From Enterobacter ludwigii (GTDB lineage: Bacteria; Pseudomonadota; Gammaproteobacteria; Enterobacterales; Enterobacteriaceae), in NCBI RefSeq assembly GCF_001750725.1, contig NZ_CP017279.1:2170001-2234000 (forward strand): a stretch of DNA of 64,000 nt. The letters are read 5' to 3'. Shown one piece after another: positions 48,192-57,852 of the stretch. The stretch's first letter is position 1. Every line of letters begins with the position of its first letter. Made by a program: the position numbers and the translations under genes. A model generated the notes under the pieces. The model was given only the letters and a program-made list of their open reading frames with translations. It searched no databases and had not been told where the DNA came from.

Positions 48192-50087
48192 TTAAACGTT
48201 AAACCGCTTCACCACGCTTTCCAGCTCCATGGACTGCTCTTCCATCGCTTTCGCCGCCGACGACAGTTCCGCTACCAGTGTCGTATTCTGCTGGGTCGCC
48301 CCTTCGAGCTGGCAAACCGCGACGTTGACCTGTTCGATACCCGCACGCTGTTCGCGGCTGGCGGTCTTGACCTCTTCCATCAGGGTGGAGACCTCCCCCA
48401 CGGACGTTACCAGCGCATTCATCGTCTCTCCGGCATCCTGCACCAGGCGACTGCCGTCCTGTACGCCGCTCACGGCCTCGTTGATCAGCTCGCGGATCTC
48501 CTTCGCGGAGCTGGAGGAACGTAAGGCGAGGTTACGGACTTCTGTTGCCACCACGGCAAACCCGCGTCCCTGCTCACCGGCACGCGCGGCCTCCACCGCC
48601 GCATTCAGCGCCAGAATATTGGTCTGGTAGGCGATACCGTCAATCACGCCGACAATATCCGCCACCCGCGCTGAAGACGATTCAATATGGCCCATTTTGT
48701 CCACCGCCGCGTTCATTAGCGCTGCGCCGCGCCGGGCAATTCCTGCCGCCTGCGTCGCCAGCCTGTCGGCATGCTCCGCGTTATCCGCATTGTTGGCCAC
48801 GATACCGGCTATCTCCTCCATCGACGCTGCCGTTTGCGTGAGCGAAGCAGACTGCTCTTCGGTACGCGACGAAAGCGACAGGTTGCCGTCGGCAATCTGG
48901 TGCGACGCCGCGGCAATGGTCCGAGTGCTGGCCCCGACCTGTTGCAAAAGTCCCTGGAGATAATTCATAAACGTGTTCACGTGGGTGGCAATCGCGTTCA
49001 GCTCCTGTGTACCGCTCTCAGGAAGACGGCGCGTCAAATCGGCACCGCCAGCAGAGAGCGCAGCGAGACGCTCTCCCACCCCCTGAAGATTACGCATCAG
49101 GATGCGAACGCTCAGGAGCAGTACGCCAGCCAGCAGAAGCAGAAGCGGGATCTGCACCATCGCCAGACGCACTAAAATATCGCGGGTCTGCTTGCTTAGC
49201 ACGCTGCTCCGGGTATCGGTCGCCACAAACCACGGACTGCCGGCAATCGGATAGAGAAAGATGGTGTGTTCGCCATCCTCAGCGTCATAGGTTTGCTCAC
49301 TGTGACCGTCCACCTGCCGGCTTAACATCGCCTGCAGCAGGGCAATCTCTTTGCCGGGGATCTCGCTGATGTTTTTCAGCGCCGGCGTATTATCCGTTGC
49401 ACGGCTGTAAGCCACAATTTTGCCGCTGGCCTCTACAATCAGCACGCCACCTTCCAGAGGTTCAGCCATTTTACGGGCAAGCTGATTGAAGAAGCCCAGC
49501 GTGACGTCAAGCGTCGCCACTCCCCATAGCTGGCCATCACGATAAATGGGCATCGCGCAGTTGGTGCGCGGCTGAGGACTCGCCGCATCCATATAGGCCT
49601 CAGCCCAGGCGCATTGTCCTTTCGCCGCGCGCATCCCCGCCTTAAACCACGGCTGCTGCCAGTAGGCCGGGGCATCAGGCTGATTCCAGGTGGTATTCAG
49701 ACGCAGCGTTTTTTGCGCGTCGCGGGCAAAGAAGGTGCTGTACTTTTCGACACCAGGCTCTCGCTTCCCCGGCAGCGGCCACACGCCGCCGCCAAAGAGA
49801 GTGGCATCGCCGTACTGATCAACCAGCGCAGGGAGCAAACGATCGATATCCGCGCTATCCAGCCGCGAGACGGCTTCAGTAATAGTGCGCTGCTGCGCCT
49901 CTACGCGAGACATCAGTTGCGTAATGGCGGCAGCCTGCTCACCAATCTCATGGTGGACGCGCCGGTATTCGTTTTTCAGCAATTGGGGGGCGACAAAATT
50001 CAGCACGACCCAGACGGTGAGTGCCGTAAGCAATAAAAAGAAAGCAGAGACCAGTAAGAAGGCTCTACTTTGAAGTGACGTAAACAT
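48192..50087 (-). CDS. Methyl-accepting chemotaxis protein, Cache-type sensor
   Basis: 631 residues. TM1 (about 8-32), a long periplasmic dCache-like sensor ([18 protein letters not shown]..., [32 protein letters not shown]), TM2 (about 292-314), HAMP and a complete hairpin ([36 protein letters not shown]). No NWETF tail. Small polar ligand likely, identity unknown. ATG at 50087 preferred over a TTG 9 bases upstream. Paralogue of the next gene. Confidence 0.93.
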   Translation of the reverse strand: MFTSLQSRAFLLVSAFFLLLTALTVWVVLNFVAPQLLKNEYRRVHHEIGEQAAAITQLMSRVEAQQRTITEAVSRLDSADIDRLLPALVDQYGDATLFGGGVWPLPGKREPGVEKYSTFFARDAQKTLRLNTTWNQPDAPAYWQQPWFKAGMRAAKGQCAWAEAYMDAASPQPRTNCAMPIYRDGQLWGVATLDVTLGFFNQLARKMAEPLEGGVLIVEASGKIVAYSRATDNTPALKNISEIPGKEIALLQAMLSRQVDGHSEQTYDAEDGEHTIFLYPIAGSPWFVATDTRSSVLSKQTRDILVRLAMVQIPLLLLLAGVLLLSVRILMRNLQGVGERLAALSAGGADLTRRLPESGTQELNAIATHVNTFMNYLQGLLQQVGASTRTIAAASHQIADGNLSLSSRTEEQSASLTQTAASMEEIAGIVANNADNAEHADRLATQAAGIARRGAALMNAAVDKMGHIESSSARVADIVGVIDGIAYQTNILALNAAVEAARAGEQGRGFAVVATEVRNLALRSSSSAKEIRELINEAVSGVQDGSRLVQDAGETMNALVTSVGEVSTLMEEVKTASREQRAGIEQVNVAVCQLEGATQQNTTLVAELSSAAKAMEEQSMELESVVKRFNV

Positions 50088-50139
50088 AAATAACAACTCT
50101 AAAAGAAAAAATTTAAGGTGGAATTATTGATGGCGAGGA

Positions 50140-51303
50140 TTAGCCCTTCACCCGCTGCGTTAACGCATTCGCCACCGTATACACTTCTTCAATCAACACG
50201 CTGTTGTTATGCGCAACGGATGGCACACCGCTTTGTGCCTGCATCATCGCATCGTCAATTAAGGCTCTGAGCTCTTTCGAAGAGCGCGCGCAACGGCTGG
50301 CTAGATTGCGTGACTCCACAGCAAAAACACTCTCTTCATTATCCATCGAGTAGCTGTAGGCCCGGCTGGCAAGCTGTACCAGCGTGCCGCTGCTGTTGGC
50401 AATGTTCAGAGCAGCATCATTCAACGCCCCCATCGCCTGGACGACATGGGTCGCACTTTCGCTCAGCGTTGCCAGGGTATTCGCATTGGCCTCAGGGACC
50501 CGCAGCAAACGCTCATTTTCCTGGGCAATGGTCATGGCAGCGCGTGCAATCACATTCACCTGCTCGCCGATATCTTTCATCAGCGGTGGTAAATGCGCTC
50601 CCTGATCGCTTTTTAACTGTGCGGGGAGTTCTTCATTCAGACGAGAAAGATGAAGGTTGAGGCTTCGCAGCAGCGTAAGCGTAGACACCAGCAGCAGGGC
50701 CGCCAGCGGCCAGGGCTTGTGCAGGAGAATCCCAGGTCGTTCCCCCATGCGACGGGTGGGTACGTCAATGGCCAGCTGCCACGGCGTATCAGCAATTGGC
50801 ACGACCACCAGCGTATGTTCACCGCTGGCGCTACGAAAACGGGTATGTCGCAACCCCTCTCCGGACTGAGCCAGAAGCGAACGTAGCGGCACTGCCATCG
50901 GCAGGTCGGTATCGTTAAGGGATTGCACATTGGGCGCCCCTGCGGCATCACCAATAATGCGTCCCGTATCCTCCACCATCCAGGCCCGGCCCCCCAGACG
51001 CTCGCCCATCTCTTTAACCAGCGCATTGAAGAACTGACGATGGCTCCCCGCCTCTTCCGCCACGTCGGTTTCCCCCGGAGGCCCCTTGTCCATGGCGAAG
51101 CTTTTCAGGGTCACGACACTTTCGGTCACCGTGCGCTGCTGTGCTTCAACACGATCGAGCTGTTCACGTAACTGGGTCGCGAGGGTATCAACCTGCGTGC
51201 GCAGGCGCTGCCCTTCGGTGCGGATAAACCAGGGCATAATGCCGGTCTGCACCAGAATCAGGAGTGTAATAAAGATAATGATCAGTATGACTGTGAAAAC
51301 CAT
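50140..51303 (-). CDS. Receptor-like membrane protein lacking the MCP hairpin tip
   Basis: 387 residues, clearly related to the gene downstream: TM1 at the extreme N-terminus, shared VEAQQRTVTESV, GEHTLVVVPIADTPWQLAIDV against [23 protein letters not shown]2 (about 197-212), then a shortened cytoplasmic part. Where MCPs have the [19 protein letters not shown] tip, it has AYSYSMDNEESVFAVESRNL (315-334), then resumes ASRCARSSKELRALIDDA. The CheA/CheW contact region is therefore missing. It keeps an open frame, so it may be a modulator or decoy rather than a dead gene. First gene of the two-receptor unit. Confidence 0.85.
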   Translation of the reverse strand: MVFTVILIIIFITLLILVQTGIMPWFIRTEGQRLRTQVDTLATQLREQLDRVEAQQRTVTESVVTLKSFAMDKGPPGETDVAEEAGSHRQFFNALVKEMGERLGGRAWMVEDTGRIIGDAAGAPNVQSLNDTDLPMAVPLRSLLAQSGEGLRHTRFRSASGEHTLVVVPIADTPWQLAIDVPTRRMGERPGILLHKPWPLAALLLVSTLTLLRSLNLHLSRLNEELPAQLKSDQGAHLPPLMKDIGEQVNVIARAAMTIAQENERLLRVPEANANTLATLSESATHVVQAMGALNDAALNIANSSGTLVQLASRAYSYSMDNEESVFAVESRNLASRCARSSKELRALIDDAMMQAQSGVPSVAHNNSVLIEEVYTVANALTQRVKG

Positions 51304-51416
51304 GTATTTAGCGCCTGTACGTTAAACGGCAGCACGACGCTGCCTCAACAGGGCTATTTTATTATGCGGGGGTCAGGAAATATGCTCTTCAAACCGTTGA
51401 TAACAGCGCATTCCTG

Positions 51417-51908
51417 TTATCCATCGATAAAAATAATTTTGCGCACACTCTGCCAGCGCTTAACCAGCCAGCCATCGACGCTATAGCAGGTTCCGCCCAG
51501 GCTCATCAGTACCAGCCCCAGAACGATATAAAGCGCTTCTGGCAGGTAAAAGAGCCAGCTCAGCCAGGCTATCAGGTTAAGCCCCGGTGGAATAGTGTAA
51601 ATACCAATCGTGACCAGTGCGACGCTGCTGATTATCATCAGCGTCAGTGCACTAAAACGGGTGAATAAACCCAGCGTTAACAGCAACCCCATAAAACATT
51701 CAAGAAATGCCACGACCACCGCCATCACCGCAGGAAAAGGAATACCGGCATCGTGCAGGGTATCCAGCATCAGCAACTGGTTCTCAGGAACAAATAACTT
51801 ATTAAACCCGGCCGTAAAGAAAAAGACCCCCATCACCAGGCGGCAAATAAAGACCGGCAACATCGCAGAGGTATCTGACGTCTGTAAACAACGCGTGAGA
51901 GTGAACAT
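51417..51908 (-). CDS. DoxX-family inner-membrane protein
   Basis: 163 residues with four hydrophobic helices (FICRLVMGVFFFTAGFNKLF, MAVVVAFLECFMGLLLTLGLFTRFSAL, MIISSVALVTIGIYTI, LYIVLGLVLMSLGG). Matches the DoxX family, some members of which take part in thiol or quinone redox. No direct flagellar link is known; here it stands alone among flagellar genes. Confidence 0.85.
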   Translation of the reverse strand: MFTLTRCLQTSDTSAMLPVFICRLVMGVFFFTAGFNKLFVPENQLLMLDTLHDAGIPFPAVMAVVVAFLECFMGLLLTLGLFTRFSALTLMIISSVALVTIGIYTIPPGLNLIAWLSWLFYLPEALYIVLGLVLMSLGGTCYSVDGWLVKRWQSVRKIIFIDG

Positions 51909-52359
51909 TAGCCTTCCTTGTAAAATATTTACTGTTTAATAAATTCAATGACATGTGTTTACAACAGTATAAATTGATGGTCTTCTTGCGCAACCATTCC
52001 CATACACTCTTCCCTACAATTAATAATCTTTGTCATATTAATTTTTATTAACTCAAGACATTTATTACCTCTCTCCAGCTAAGCCTTGCGCCTGGCGGCC
52101 TGAGCGCACCAAAGGTAAGCAATTGGTTTTAATATGATTAAAATTAAATTCACTTCACCAGACAATTAGCAAGGTTATTTTACCACCGATTAATAACCTT
52201 AAAGTGGGTATGGCTGTTATTACTTAGTGGTTGCAAAAAAATGAAGTACGACATAAAAAGCATGTCGCTCTGACCACTCGCTAGCAATAAAGTGGAATCA
52301 TTACTATTAATTACAATAGCCAACAGCGATACCCATTACACCAGAAGAATCAAATAACT
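51909..52359. promoter_or_regulatory. AT-rich intergenic region upstream of the ToxR-like gene
   Basis: 450 bases with no credible gene. It should hold divergent promoters for the DoxX gene and the regulator. A small inverted repeat, CGACAT (52249-52254) and ATGTCG (52262-52267), lies about 100 bases before the regulator start and could be an autoregulatory operator. Confidence 0.45.
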
Positions 52360-53166
52360 ATGCTCAATTACATCGCGATTGGAACAGGCGTGACGCTGGA
52401 TCTTCAGACGCGCACGCTTGCCCGCACGGACCGGGAAGCCAACGTCACGCTCCCCCAAAGCGCCTGCCTGTGCCTCGCCGCCATGGCGGAAGCACAGGGC
52501 GAGGTGCTGTCTCAGGAACAGCTGATGGATATAGGCTGGCGCAGCGCTGGCGTGGAAGTCACAGAAAACAGTGTGCGAGTGATGATAACAAAACTTCGCC
52601 GCGCATTTGCCCAGCTTGAGGTGCACGAAACAGTCACCCTCGTCGCCGTGACGCGCAGCGGTTACCGGCTGGTCGTACGGGAAAACGGTGCGGAACAACC
52701 TGCACCAGACGCGAAGTCACCTGTGCTGCTCGCCGAAACAGACACGACAACACCCCCAACCGTTACCCCTGCCCTACCGCGCGCACGTCAATCCATTACG
52801 CTTGCTGTGGGTGTCACCCTCGCCGGTCTGTTCGCGGGCGTGGGCCTGGCTATTTTACTGCGAAACCTTTTCTTCTTTAGCCCAATCCCTGTGCATTTTG
52901 TCCCGTGGAATGGACCCGGCATACCGCCTGGTGCGGAAGTGCTGGTTCAGCAGAGCGACCAGAACAAACAAGCGCTTATTGAAGCCACGCTGCAAACCTA
53001 TAAGCAACACGTGCTGGACAGACGCGCAGATGAACAATCTGCCCCGGTGCTTTACGTCACGACCGGCTCAGAAAAAATGAGCAAGTTCCAGGGGCTGATT
53101 GCCTGTCAACAACGCTTAAAGGACTCAGGGAATGACTGTGAATCGTTCTATTTTCGCCTCTACTAA
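52360..53166 (+). CDS. ToxR/CadC-like membrane-bound transcriptional regulator
   Basis: 268 residues: N-terminal OmpR/PhoB-type winged helix (TLPQSACLCLAAMAEAQGEVLSQEQLMDIGWRSAGVEVTENSVRVMITKLRRAF, then AVTRSGYRLV), a Pro/Thr-rich linker, one transmembrane helix (ITLAVGVTLAGLFAGVGLAILL, about 147-168) and a 100-residue periplasmic part with paired cysteines (CQQRLKDSGNDC). Such regulators sense the periplasm and bind DNA directly. It overlaps the next gene by 35 bases, recalling ToxR-ToxS and MarT-FidL pairs. Confidence 0.88.
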   Translation: MLNYIAIGTGVTLDLQTRTLARTDREANVTLPQSACLCLAAMAEAQGEVLSQEQLMDIGWRSAGVEVTENSVRVMITKLRRAFAQLEVHETVTLVAVTRSGYRLVVRENGAEQPAPDAKSPVLLAETDTTTPPTVTPALPRARQSITLAVGVTLAGLFAGVGLAILLRNLFFFSPIPVHFVPWNGPGIPPGAEVLVQQSDQNKQALIEATLQTYKQHVLDRRADEQSAPVLYVTTGSEKMSKFQGLIACQQRLKDSGNDCESFYFRLY

Positions 53167-53656
53167 ATTCAGGCTCGCGCTGCTGTTCACCGCTGGCGCG
53201 TTAGTGGGACTTGGCGGGAAAGTATTTTACGGGATTTATTATTCGCCGTTTAAATCCACGTGCGTCGCGCCAACCTCCTATTACACCATTGAGGACGCTA
53301 ACAATGCGACACTGGTACGCGGGATATATCGTTCGTATCGCGACAGTCTCTTTAGCGGGCACACCACCTATATTGGCAGTCTTAGCCACTTTAAGGAGGG
53401 TAAGCTGGCAGGACGACCCACGGCGATACACCGTGAAGTGCGTTTTGACACGGATGTGGAAGGGAAACGCATCCACCTGACGGTCACGAGCCAGCACCGC
53501 AAGCTGGGGGATCAGAGTAGCGATCGGGAAGTCAAAGACTATGTCTACCCGCATATAGACCGGGGAGAGGTTGCAACCAGCACCATCTATATGCTGGATA
53601 ATAAAGTGCTGGCCAGTGGTACCGAATCCGTTGCCCGTATCGTCTGCACCAACTGA
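53132..53656 (+). CDS. FidL-like single-pass membrane protein
   Basis: 174 residues with an N-terminal signal anchor (FRLALLFTAGALVGLGGKVFYGIYY) and a periplasmic beta-rich domain containing two cysteines. No enzymatic motif. Size and place directly after a ToxR-like gene suggest a FidL/ToxS-type partner that stabilises or modulates the regulator in the periplasm. Out-of-frame 35-base overlap with it indicates coupled translation. Its 3' end is convergent with fliR (5-base gap). Confidence 0.75.
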   Translation: MTVNRSIFASTKFRLALLFTAGALVGLGGKVFYGIYYSPFKSTCVAPTSYYTIEDANNATLVRGIYRSYRDSLFSGHTTYIGSLSHFKEGKLAGRPTAIHREVRFDTDVEGKRIHLTVTSQHRKLGDQSSDREVKDYVYPHIDRGEVATSTIYMLDNKVLASGTESVARIVCTN

Positions 53657-53661
53657 CGCCG

Positions 53662-54441
53662 CTACACCAGCGCCTGAATCAGCTGTGCCACGTGCTCAAA
53701 CCCTGTCGCCATCAGACGCTCAAAGAACGGTGCCAGGGTTTGCGCGAGTAAAAACAGCGCCAGCATGCCGAAGGTCAGCGTTAGCGGGAAGCCAATCACA
53801 AAAATGGAGAGTTGCGGCGTCAGGCGGTTTAATAGCCCGAGAACGAAGTTGATGCACAGCAGCAGCGAAACGATCGGCAGGCCGAGCATCAGCCCCTGGC
53901 TGAAGATCAGCCCGGCGTGCGTCACCAGGTACAGAAAACCCCCGGCGTGCAGTGGCGTGGCGTTGACTGGCAGGGTCTCGAACGTTTCGGCGAGCATCGC
54001 CAAAAGCCAGAGATGACCGTTAAAGACCAGAAACAGCAGCGTCACCAGTAAATTGAGAAAGCGCGAAATAACCGGGCTGTTCCCCGCTCCGGGATCAAAG
54101 AAGGTGGCGAACGATAAGCCCATTTGCATACCGATGATTTCACCCGACATGCGTACGGCAGCGAACAGCAGCTGAAGCGTGAGCCCCATTGCGGCACCAA
54201 TAATCACCTGCTTTGCCAGCACCCACACGCCTTCCCAGGAGTACAGACCCACCTGCGCATCGGGCAGCGCCCCCCCGATCAGGATGGCAATCAGCAGTGC
54301 CAGACACGCACGCAGCCGCGCGCTGATCGCTTTTTCGCTGAATACTGGCGCAACGTGCAGCAGCGCACCAATGCGCACCATGATAAAAAAGTAGTGGCTG
54401 ACCAGCCCGTAAAGCTGATCGAGGGGAAGTCCAAAGGCCAT
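53662..54441 (-). CDS. fliR: Flagellar export protein FliR
   Basis: 259 residues (E. coli 261), six membrane helices; GLVSHYFFIMVRIGALLHVAPVFSEKAISARLR and GMQMGLSFATFFDPGAGNSPVISRFLNLL are conserved. Part of the export gate with FliP and FliQ. Start overlaps the fliQ stop by one base. Last gene of the fliF-R run. Confidence 0.96.
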   Translation of the reverse strand: MAFGLPLDQLYGLVSHYFFIMVRIGALLHVAPVFSEKAISARLRACLALLIAILIGGALPDAQVGLYSWEGVWVLAKQVIIGAAMGLTLQLLFAAVRMSGEIIGMQMGLSFATFFDPGAGNSPVISRFLNLLVTLLFLVFNGHLWLLAMLAETFETLPVNATPLHAGGFLYLVTHAGLIFSQGLMLGLPIVSLLLCINFVLGLLNRLTPQLSIFVIGFPLTLTFGMLALFLLAQTLAPFFERLMATGFEHVAQLIQALV

Positions 54442-54710
54442 CAGCCGATCACATAAGGAATGCTGGCGAACACTGCGCGGGTATATTCAATAAAGATTTT
54501 CATCATCCACGGGCCGAGCGCCACCGCGATCCCGACAATCATCAGGATTTTCGGAATGAACGTCATGGTCATTTCATTGACCTGCGTCGCGGCCTGCAAA
54601 ATGCTGATAATCAGGCCGGTGACCAGCGCCGCGACCAGCAACGGGCCTGATACCATCAGCCCCACCTTGATGGCCTGCATGCCAATCACCATGACACTTT
54701 CAGGGGTCAT
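54441..54710 (-). CDS. fliQ: Flagellar export protein FliQ
   Basis: 89 residues, identical in length to E. coli, two membrane helices; SVMVIGMQAIKVGLMVSGPLLVAALVTGLIISILQAATQVNEMT is typical. Confidence 0.96.
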   Translation of the reverse strand: MTPESVMVIGMQAIKVGLMVSGPLLVAALVTGLIISILQAATQVNEMTMTFIPKILMIVGIAVALGPWMMKIFIEYTRAVFASIPYVIG

Positions 54711-54719
54711 CTGGGTCTC

Positions 54720-55460
54720 CTAACTGTAAAAGCTCTGGGCAAGCGATCCCACCAGCAGCTGCCAGCCATCCACCAGCACAAACAGCATCAGCTTGAACGG
54801 CAGCGCAATCGTGGTCGGCGGAACCATCATCATCCCCAGCGCCATCAGAATGCTGGCGACCACCAGATCGATAATCAGGAACGGAATAAAAATGGTGAAG
54901 CCTATCTGAAATGCCGTTTTTAGCTCGCTGGTGATAAACGCCGGGATCAGAATGCTCAACGGCACCTCTTCAGGGGAAGCGATGTCCGGTGCTTTCGCAA
55001 TCCGGGCAAACATCGCCAGATCGCTTTCACGGGTCTGATCGAGCATAAAGGCCTTCAGCGGCTTAACCCCTTCCGTCAGCGCCACCTCCATGGTGATTTT
55101 GTTTTCCTGCAGCGGCTGCCAGGCCTTTTCATAGATCTGGCTAAACACAGGCGACATCACAAAGAAGGTCAAAAAGAGCGATAGCCCCACCAGCACCTGG
55201 TTTGGCGGTGCGGTGGGGGTGCCGAGGGCGCTGCGCATTAATCCCAGTACGATGATGATGCGGGTAAAGCCGGTCATCATCAGCAGGACAGCCGGGATAA
55301 AGGTAAAGCCGCTCAGCAGCAGAAGGGTTTGCACCGGCAGCGTCCAGCCGCCCTCACCCGTGGGTTGACCAAGGGTGATATCGGCATTGGCCGCCGTCGC
55401 ACAGGCAGCGGGCAGTAGCAGACCGGTAGCCAGCAACAGGCGTAACGCAACGGGATTCAC
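54720..55460 (-). CDS. fliP: Flagellar export protein FliP
   Basis: 246 residues with a signal peptide and four helices; [33 protein letters not shown] and the C-terminal [37 protein letters not shown] are almost invariant. Core of the export gate. GTG start overlaps the fliO stop (GTGA). Confidence 0.97.
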   Translation of the reverse strand: MNPVALRLLLATGLLLPAACATAANADITLGQPTGEGGWTLPVQTLLLLSGFTFIPAVLLMMTGFTRIIIVLGLMRSALGTPTAPPNQVLVGLSLFLTFFVMSPVFSQIYEKAWQPLQENKITMEVALTEGVKPLKAFMLDQTRESDLAMFARIAKAPDIASPEEVPLSILIPAFITSELKTAFQIGFTIFIPFLIIDLVVASILMALGMMMVPPTTIALPFKLMLFVLVDGWQLLVGSLAQSFYS

Positions 55461-55828
55461 CGATCACCTCCCTGACGATACGTCTGGCGCAGCTTTTCCA
55501 GCATCAGCGGAAATGTTGCCGCCGGCGCCGTTGTCTGCGGAGCATTTTCCGGACGCGGCTGCGTCGTGAGACACGCAATCTGCGAGGCGGTAACGCCCAG
55601 CACCAGGCGCTGCTCGCCCACATCCACCACGACCAGCCGCTCTCGCGGCCCCAGCGACTGCGTTGCCACCAGAGTTATCGTGCCCTGAGCCGGGTTCAGA
55701 CGACGCGTCAGTCCACTGCGGCGGACGGCCCAGGCCAGTACGACCATCAGCAGGACAATCAGGGCCAGCGCGCCGGTTACCGTCATCAGTACCGAGCCAG
55801 TGGCCGGGAGGGAATCTGTTGCGTTCAT
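55457..55828 (-). CDS. fliO: Flagellar export gate assembly protein FliO
   Basis: 123 residues, one N-terminal membrane helix ([26 protein letters not shown]) and a cytoplasmic part with [24 protein letters not shown]. Helps FliP assemble. TAATG overlap with fliN. Confidence 0.93.
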   Translation of the reverse strand: MNATDSLPATGSVLMTVTGALALIVLLMVVLAWAVRRSGLTRRLNPAQGTITLVATQSLGPRERLVVVDVGEQRLVLGVTASQIACLTTQPRPENAPQTTAPAATFPLMLEKLRQTYRQGGDR

Positions 55829-56211
55829 TAGCGGCTCAGGCGATGCATGCGCTCAGACGGGGTTATAATATCCGTGATACGGATACCGAATTTATCGGAA
55901 ACCACCACCACTTCACCCTGCGCAATCAGATAACCGTTGATCAAGATATCCAGCGGTTCACCCGCCAGCCCGTCCAGCGAGACCACCGAGCCCTGGCTTA
56001 AGCGCAGCAGCTCTTTGATGGTCATCTTGGTGCGTCCCAGCTCAACGGTCATTTTTACCGGGATATCCAGGATCAGGTTCATCTCATCAGAAAATTGTGG
56101 TGCACCCATTGTGTCGGTAATTCCCGCAGCGTGCTGTTCGGTCATGGCCTCACCCCAAAGATTATCAATGGACTGATCGTCAGAACCCGATGAGGTGTTC
56201 ATGTCGCTCAT
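55828..56211 (-). CDS. fliN: Motor switch protein FliN
   Basis: 127 residues (E. coli 137). SpoA domain: LDIPVKMTVELGRTKMTIKELLRLSQGSVVSLDGLAGEPLDILINGYLIAQGEVVV. Lower C-ring component. Confidence 0.96.
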   Translation of the reverse strand: MSDMNTSSGSDDQSIDNLWGEAMTEQHAAGITDTMGAPQFSDEMNLILDIPVKMTVELGRTKMTIKELLRLSQGSVVSLDGLAGEPLDILINGYLIAQGEVVVVSDKFGIRITDIITPSERMHRLSR

Positions 56212-56218
56212 GGGGAAA

Positions 56219-57211
56219 TTACTCCTTGTTTAATGATAGTAATGAAGGCTGAATCATCTGCTCGACCTTCAGGGCATATTGATTATTTACGGCACCGTAT
56301 CTAGCCGTGAAGACCGGCACGCCACCCACGCTGGCTTCGATCAGCTCCTGTTTATCCAGGCCGATGATGTCGCCTTTCTTCATCTGCATGACGTTCGACA
56401 GCCGGGTGCCGATATCCGCGAAGCGCGCCGCAAGTTCGAGCTCCGTTTCGCGCATCTGGCTTGCGAGCATGCCGCGCCAGTGGGTATCTTCATGCCGGGA
56501 ATTGTCCATCGGCGGATTACTCAGCAGCTCGCGCAGCGGCTCGATGGTGCTGAAGGGAATACAGATATTGAACTCCCCCCGGTGCGAGCCAATCTCCACT
56601 GAAAACGGCGTGGTCACCACCACATCGTTTGGCGATGAGGTGATATTGGTGAATTTCACCTGAATTTCAGAACGGATATATTCCGTTTTGATTTTATAGA
56701 TAGAGCTCCAGGCAAATTCATACGCCTCACGCGCCATCGACAACATGCGGTGGATCACGCGCTGCTCGGTGGGGGTGAATTCGCGTCCATCCGCTTTTGT
56801 TGGAAAGCGTCCGTCGCCACCAAACAGGTTATCCACGGCCATAAACACCAGGCCCGGTGAAAATGCCATCAGCGAGGTTCCGCGCAGCGGGTTAAGGTGC
56901 AGCAGGTTCAGGTTTGTCGGCACCGGCAGGTTACGGGCAAACTCGTGATACGGCTGAATCTTGATATTTCCCGCCGTAATATCCGGGCTACGGCGCAGCA
57001 AATTAAACAACCCCATCCGAAACTGACGGGCAAAACGTTCGTTTATAATTTCCAGCGAATGCAGACGTTCACGAATAACACGACGCTGGGTATGCGGATC
57101 GTACGGTTTTATGCCGCCATCGCTCCGGCTGTTATGCAGCTCACTGCTGCTCTCTGCATCTGCGTTCAGCAGCCGGTCGATCTCATCCTGGGATAAAAAG
57201 CTGTCAGCCAT
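56219..57211 (-). CDS. fliM: Motor switch protein FliM
   Basis: 330 residues (E. coli 334). N-terminal LSQDEIDRLLN is the CheY-binding motif, so the motor should respond to phospho-CheY even though cheY is not in the window. Middle domain with NLLHLNPLRGTSLMAFSPGLVFMAVDNLFGGDGRFPTK, C-terminal SpoA domain. Confidence 0.97.
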   Translation of the reverse strand: MADSFLSQDEIDRLLNADAESSSELHNSRSDGGIKPYDPHTQRRVIRERLHSLEIINERFARQFRMGLFNLLRRSPDITAGNIKIQPYHEFARNLPVPTNLNLLHLNPLRGTSLMAFSPGLVFMAVDNLFGGDGRFPTKADGREFTPTEQRVIHRMLSMAREAYEFAWSSIYKIKTEYIRSEIQVKFTNITSSPNDVVVTTPFSVEIGSHRGEFNICIPFSTIEPLRELLSNPPMDNSRHEDTHWRGMLASQMRETELELAARFADIGTRLSNVMQMKKGDIIGLDKQELIEASVGGVPVFTARYGAVNNQYALKVEQMIQPSLLSLNKE

Positions 57212-57216
57212 AATAA

Positions 57217-57723
57217 TTACCGCAGAATAAATTCATTAATGAGCACGTCAGTGACGCGAATGGACTGGTTAAACGCCAGCGGTTTATTTAGCTCGTTTTG
57301 AATCGTTGTAATCAGATGGCGTTTTCCTTCATCCGTGGCTAAATCTTCATACGTCTGATGGGTCAGCAACATAAATATTCGGCTACGGTATTCCGGTAAA
57401 TATTTTTCCAGCACAGTAAGCGACTTCTGTTCTGCCACACGAATAGACAGCCCCAGATATAAAACACGATCCGATTCGTTTGCCGTCGGTTTCAGGCTCA
57501 CGGTAAAGGTATTCATCGAGGCATACAGAGGCTCAACGGGCACTGGTGCTGGCGGCTCTTTAACCGCGCCTTCCACTGCCACATCTGCGGGTTTCGCGAA
57601 TTTCATTTCCCAGAACAGGTAGCCGGAAATTCCGCACGCCGCAACGGCAGTCAAAAACAGGAACGTCATCAGAAGCGAACGAGAACCTCCGCCGCTGGCG
57701 ACCTTTTTATTTTTATTACTCAT
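57217..57723 (-). CDS. fliL: Flagellar basal-body protein FliL
   Basis: 168 residues (E. coli 154): short cytoplasmic tail, one helix (LLMTFLFLTAVAACGISGYLFW) and a periplasmic domain (YASMNTFTVSLKPT, LYLGLSIRVAEQK). Supports stator function. First gene after the fliK gap. Confidence 0.95.
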   Translation of the reverse strand: MSNKNKKVASGGGSRSLLMTFLFLTAVAACGISGYLFWEMKFAKPADVAVEGAVKEPPAPVPVEPLYASMNTFTVSLKPTANESDRVLYLGLSIRVAEQKSLTVLEKYLPEYRSRIFMLLTHQTYEDLATDEGKRHLITTIQNELNKPLAFNQSIRVTDVLINEFILR

Positions 57724-57740
57724 CGAACGTACACCTGATA

Positions 57741-57764
57741 AATAAGAGAAGGTAGCTCGCTACC
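57741..57764 (-). other. Hairpin in the fliK-fliL gap
   Basis: GGTAGC (57751-57756) and GCTACC (57759-57764) form a short stem followed on the minus strand by TTCTCTTATTT. A weak intrinsic terminator or attenuator in the 129-base gap between fliK and fliL; a palindrome CCTGATNATCAGG also lies there. The gap may carry a second promoter for fliLMNOPQR. Confidence 0.45.
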
Positions 57765-57852
57765 CTCAGTTCAATATGGCCGTTATTGTAGTCCATTTGA
57801 TCACCCTGATAATCAGGCGATAAAATTTCATTCATGAACGTAATTCAACACT

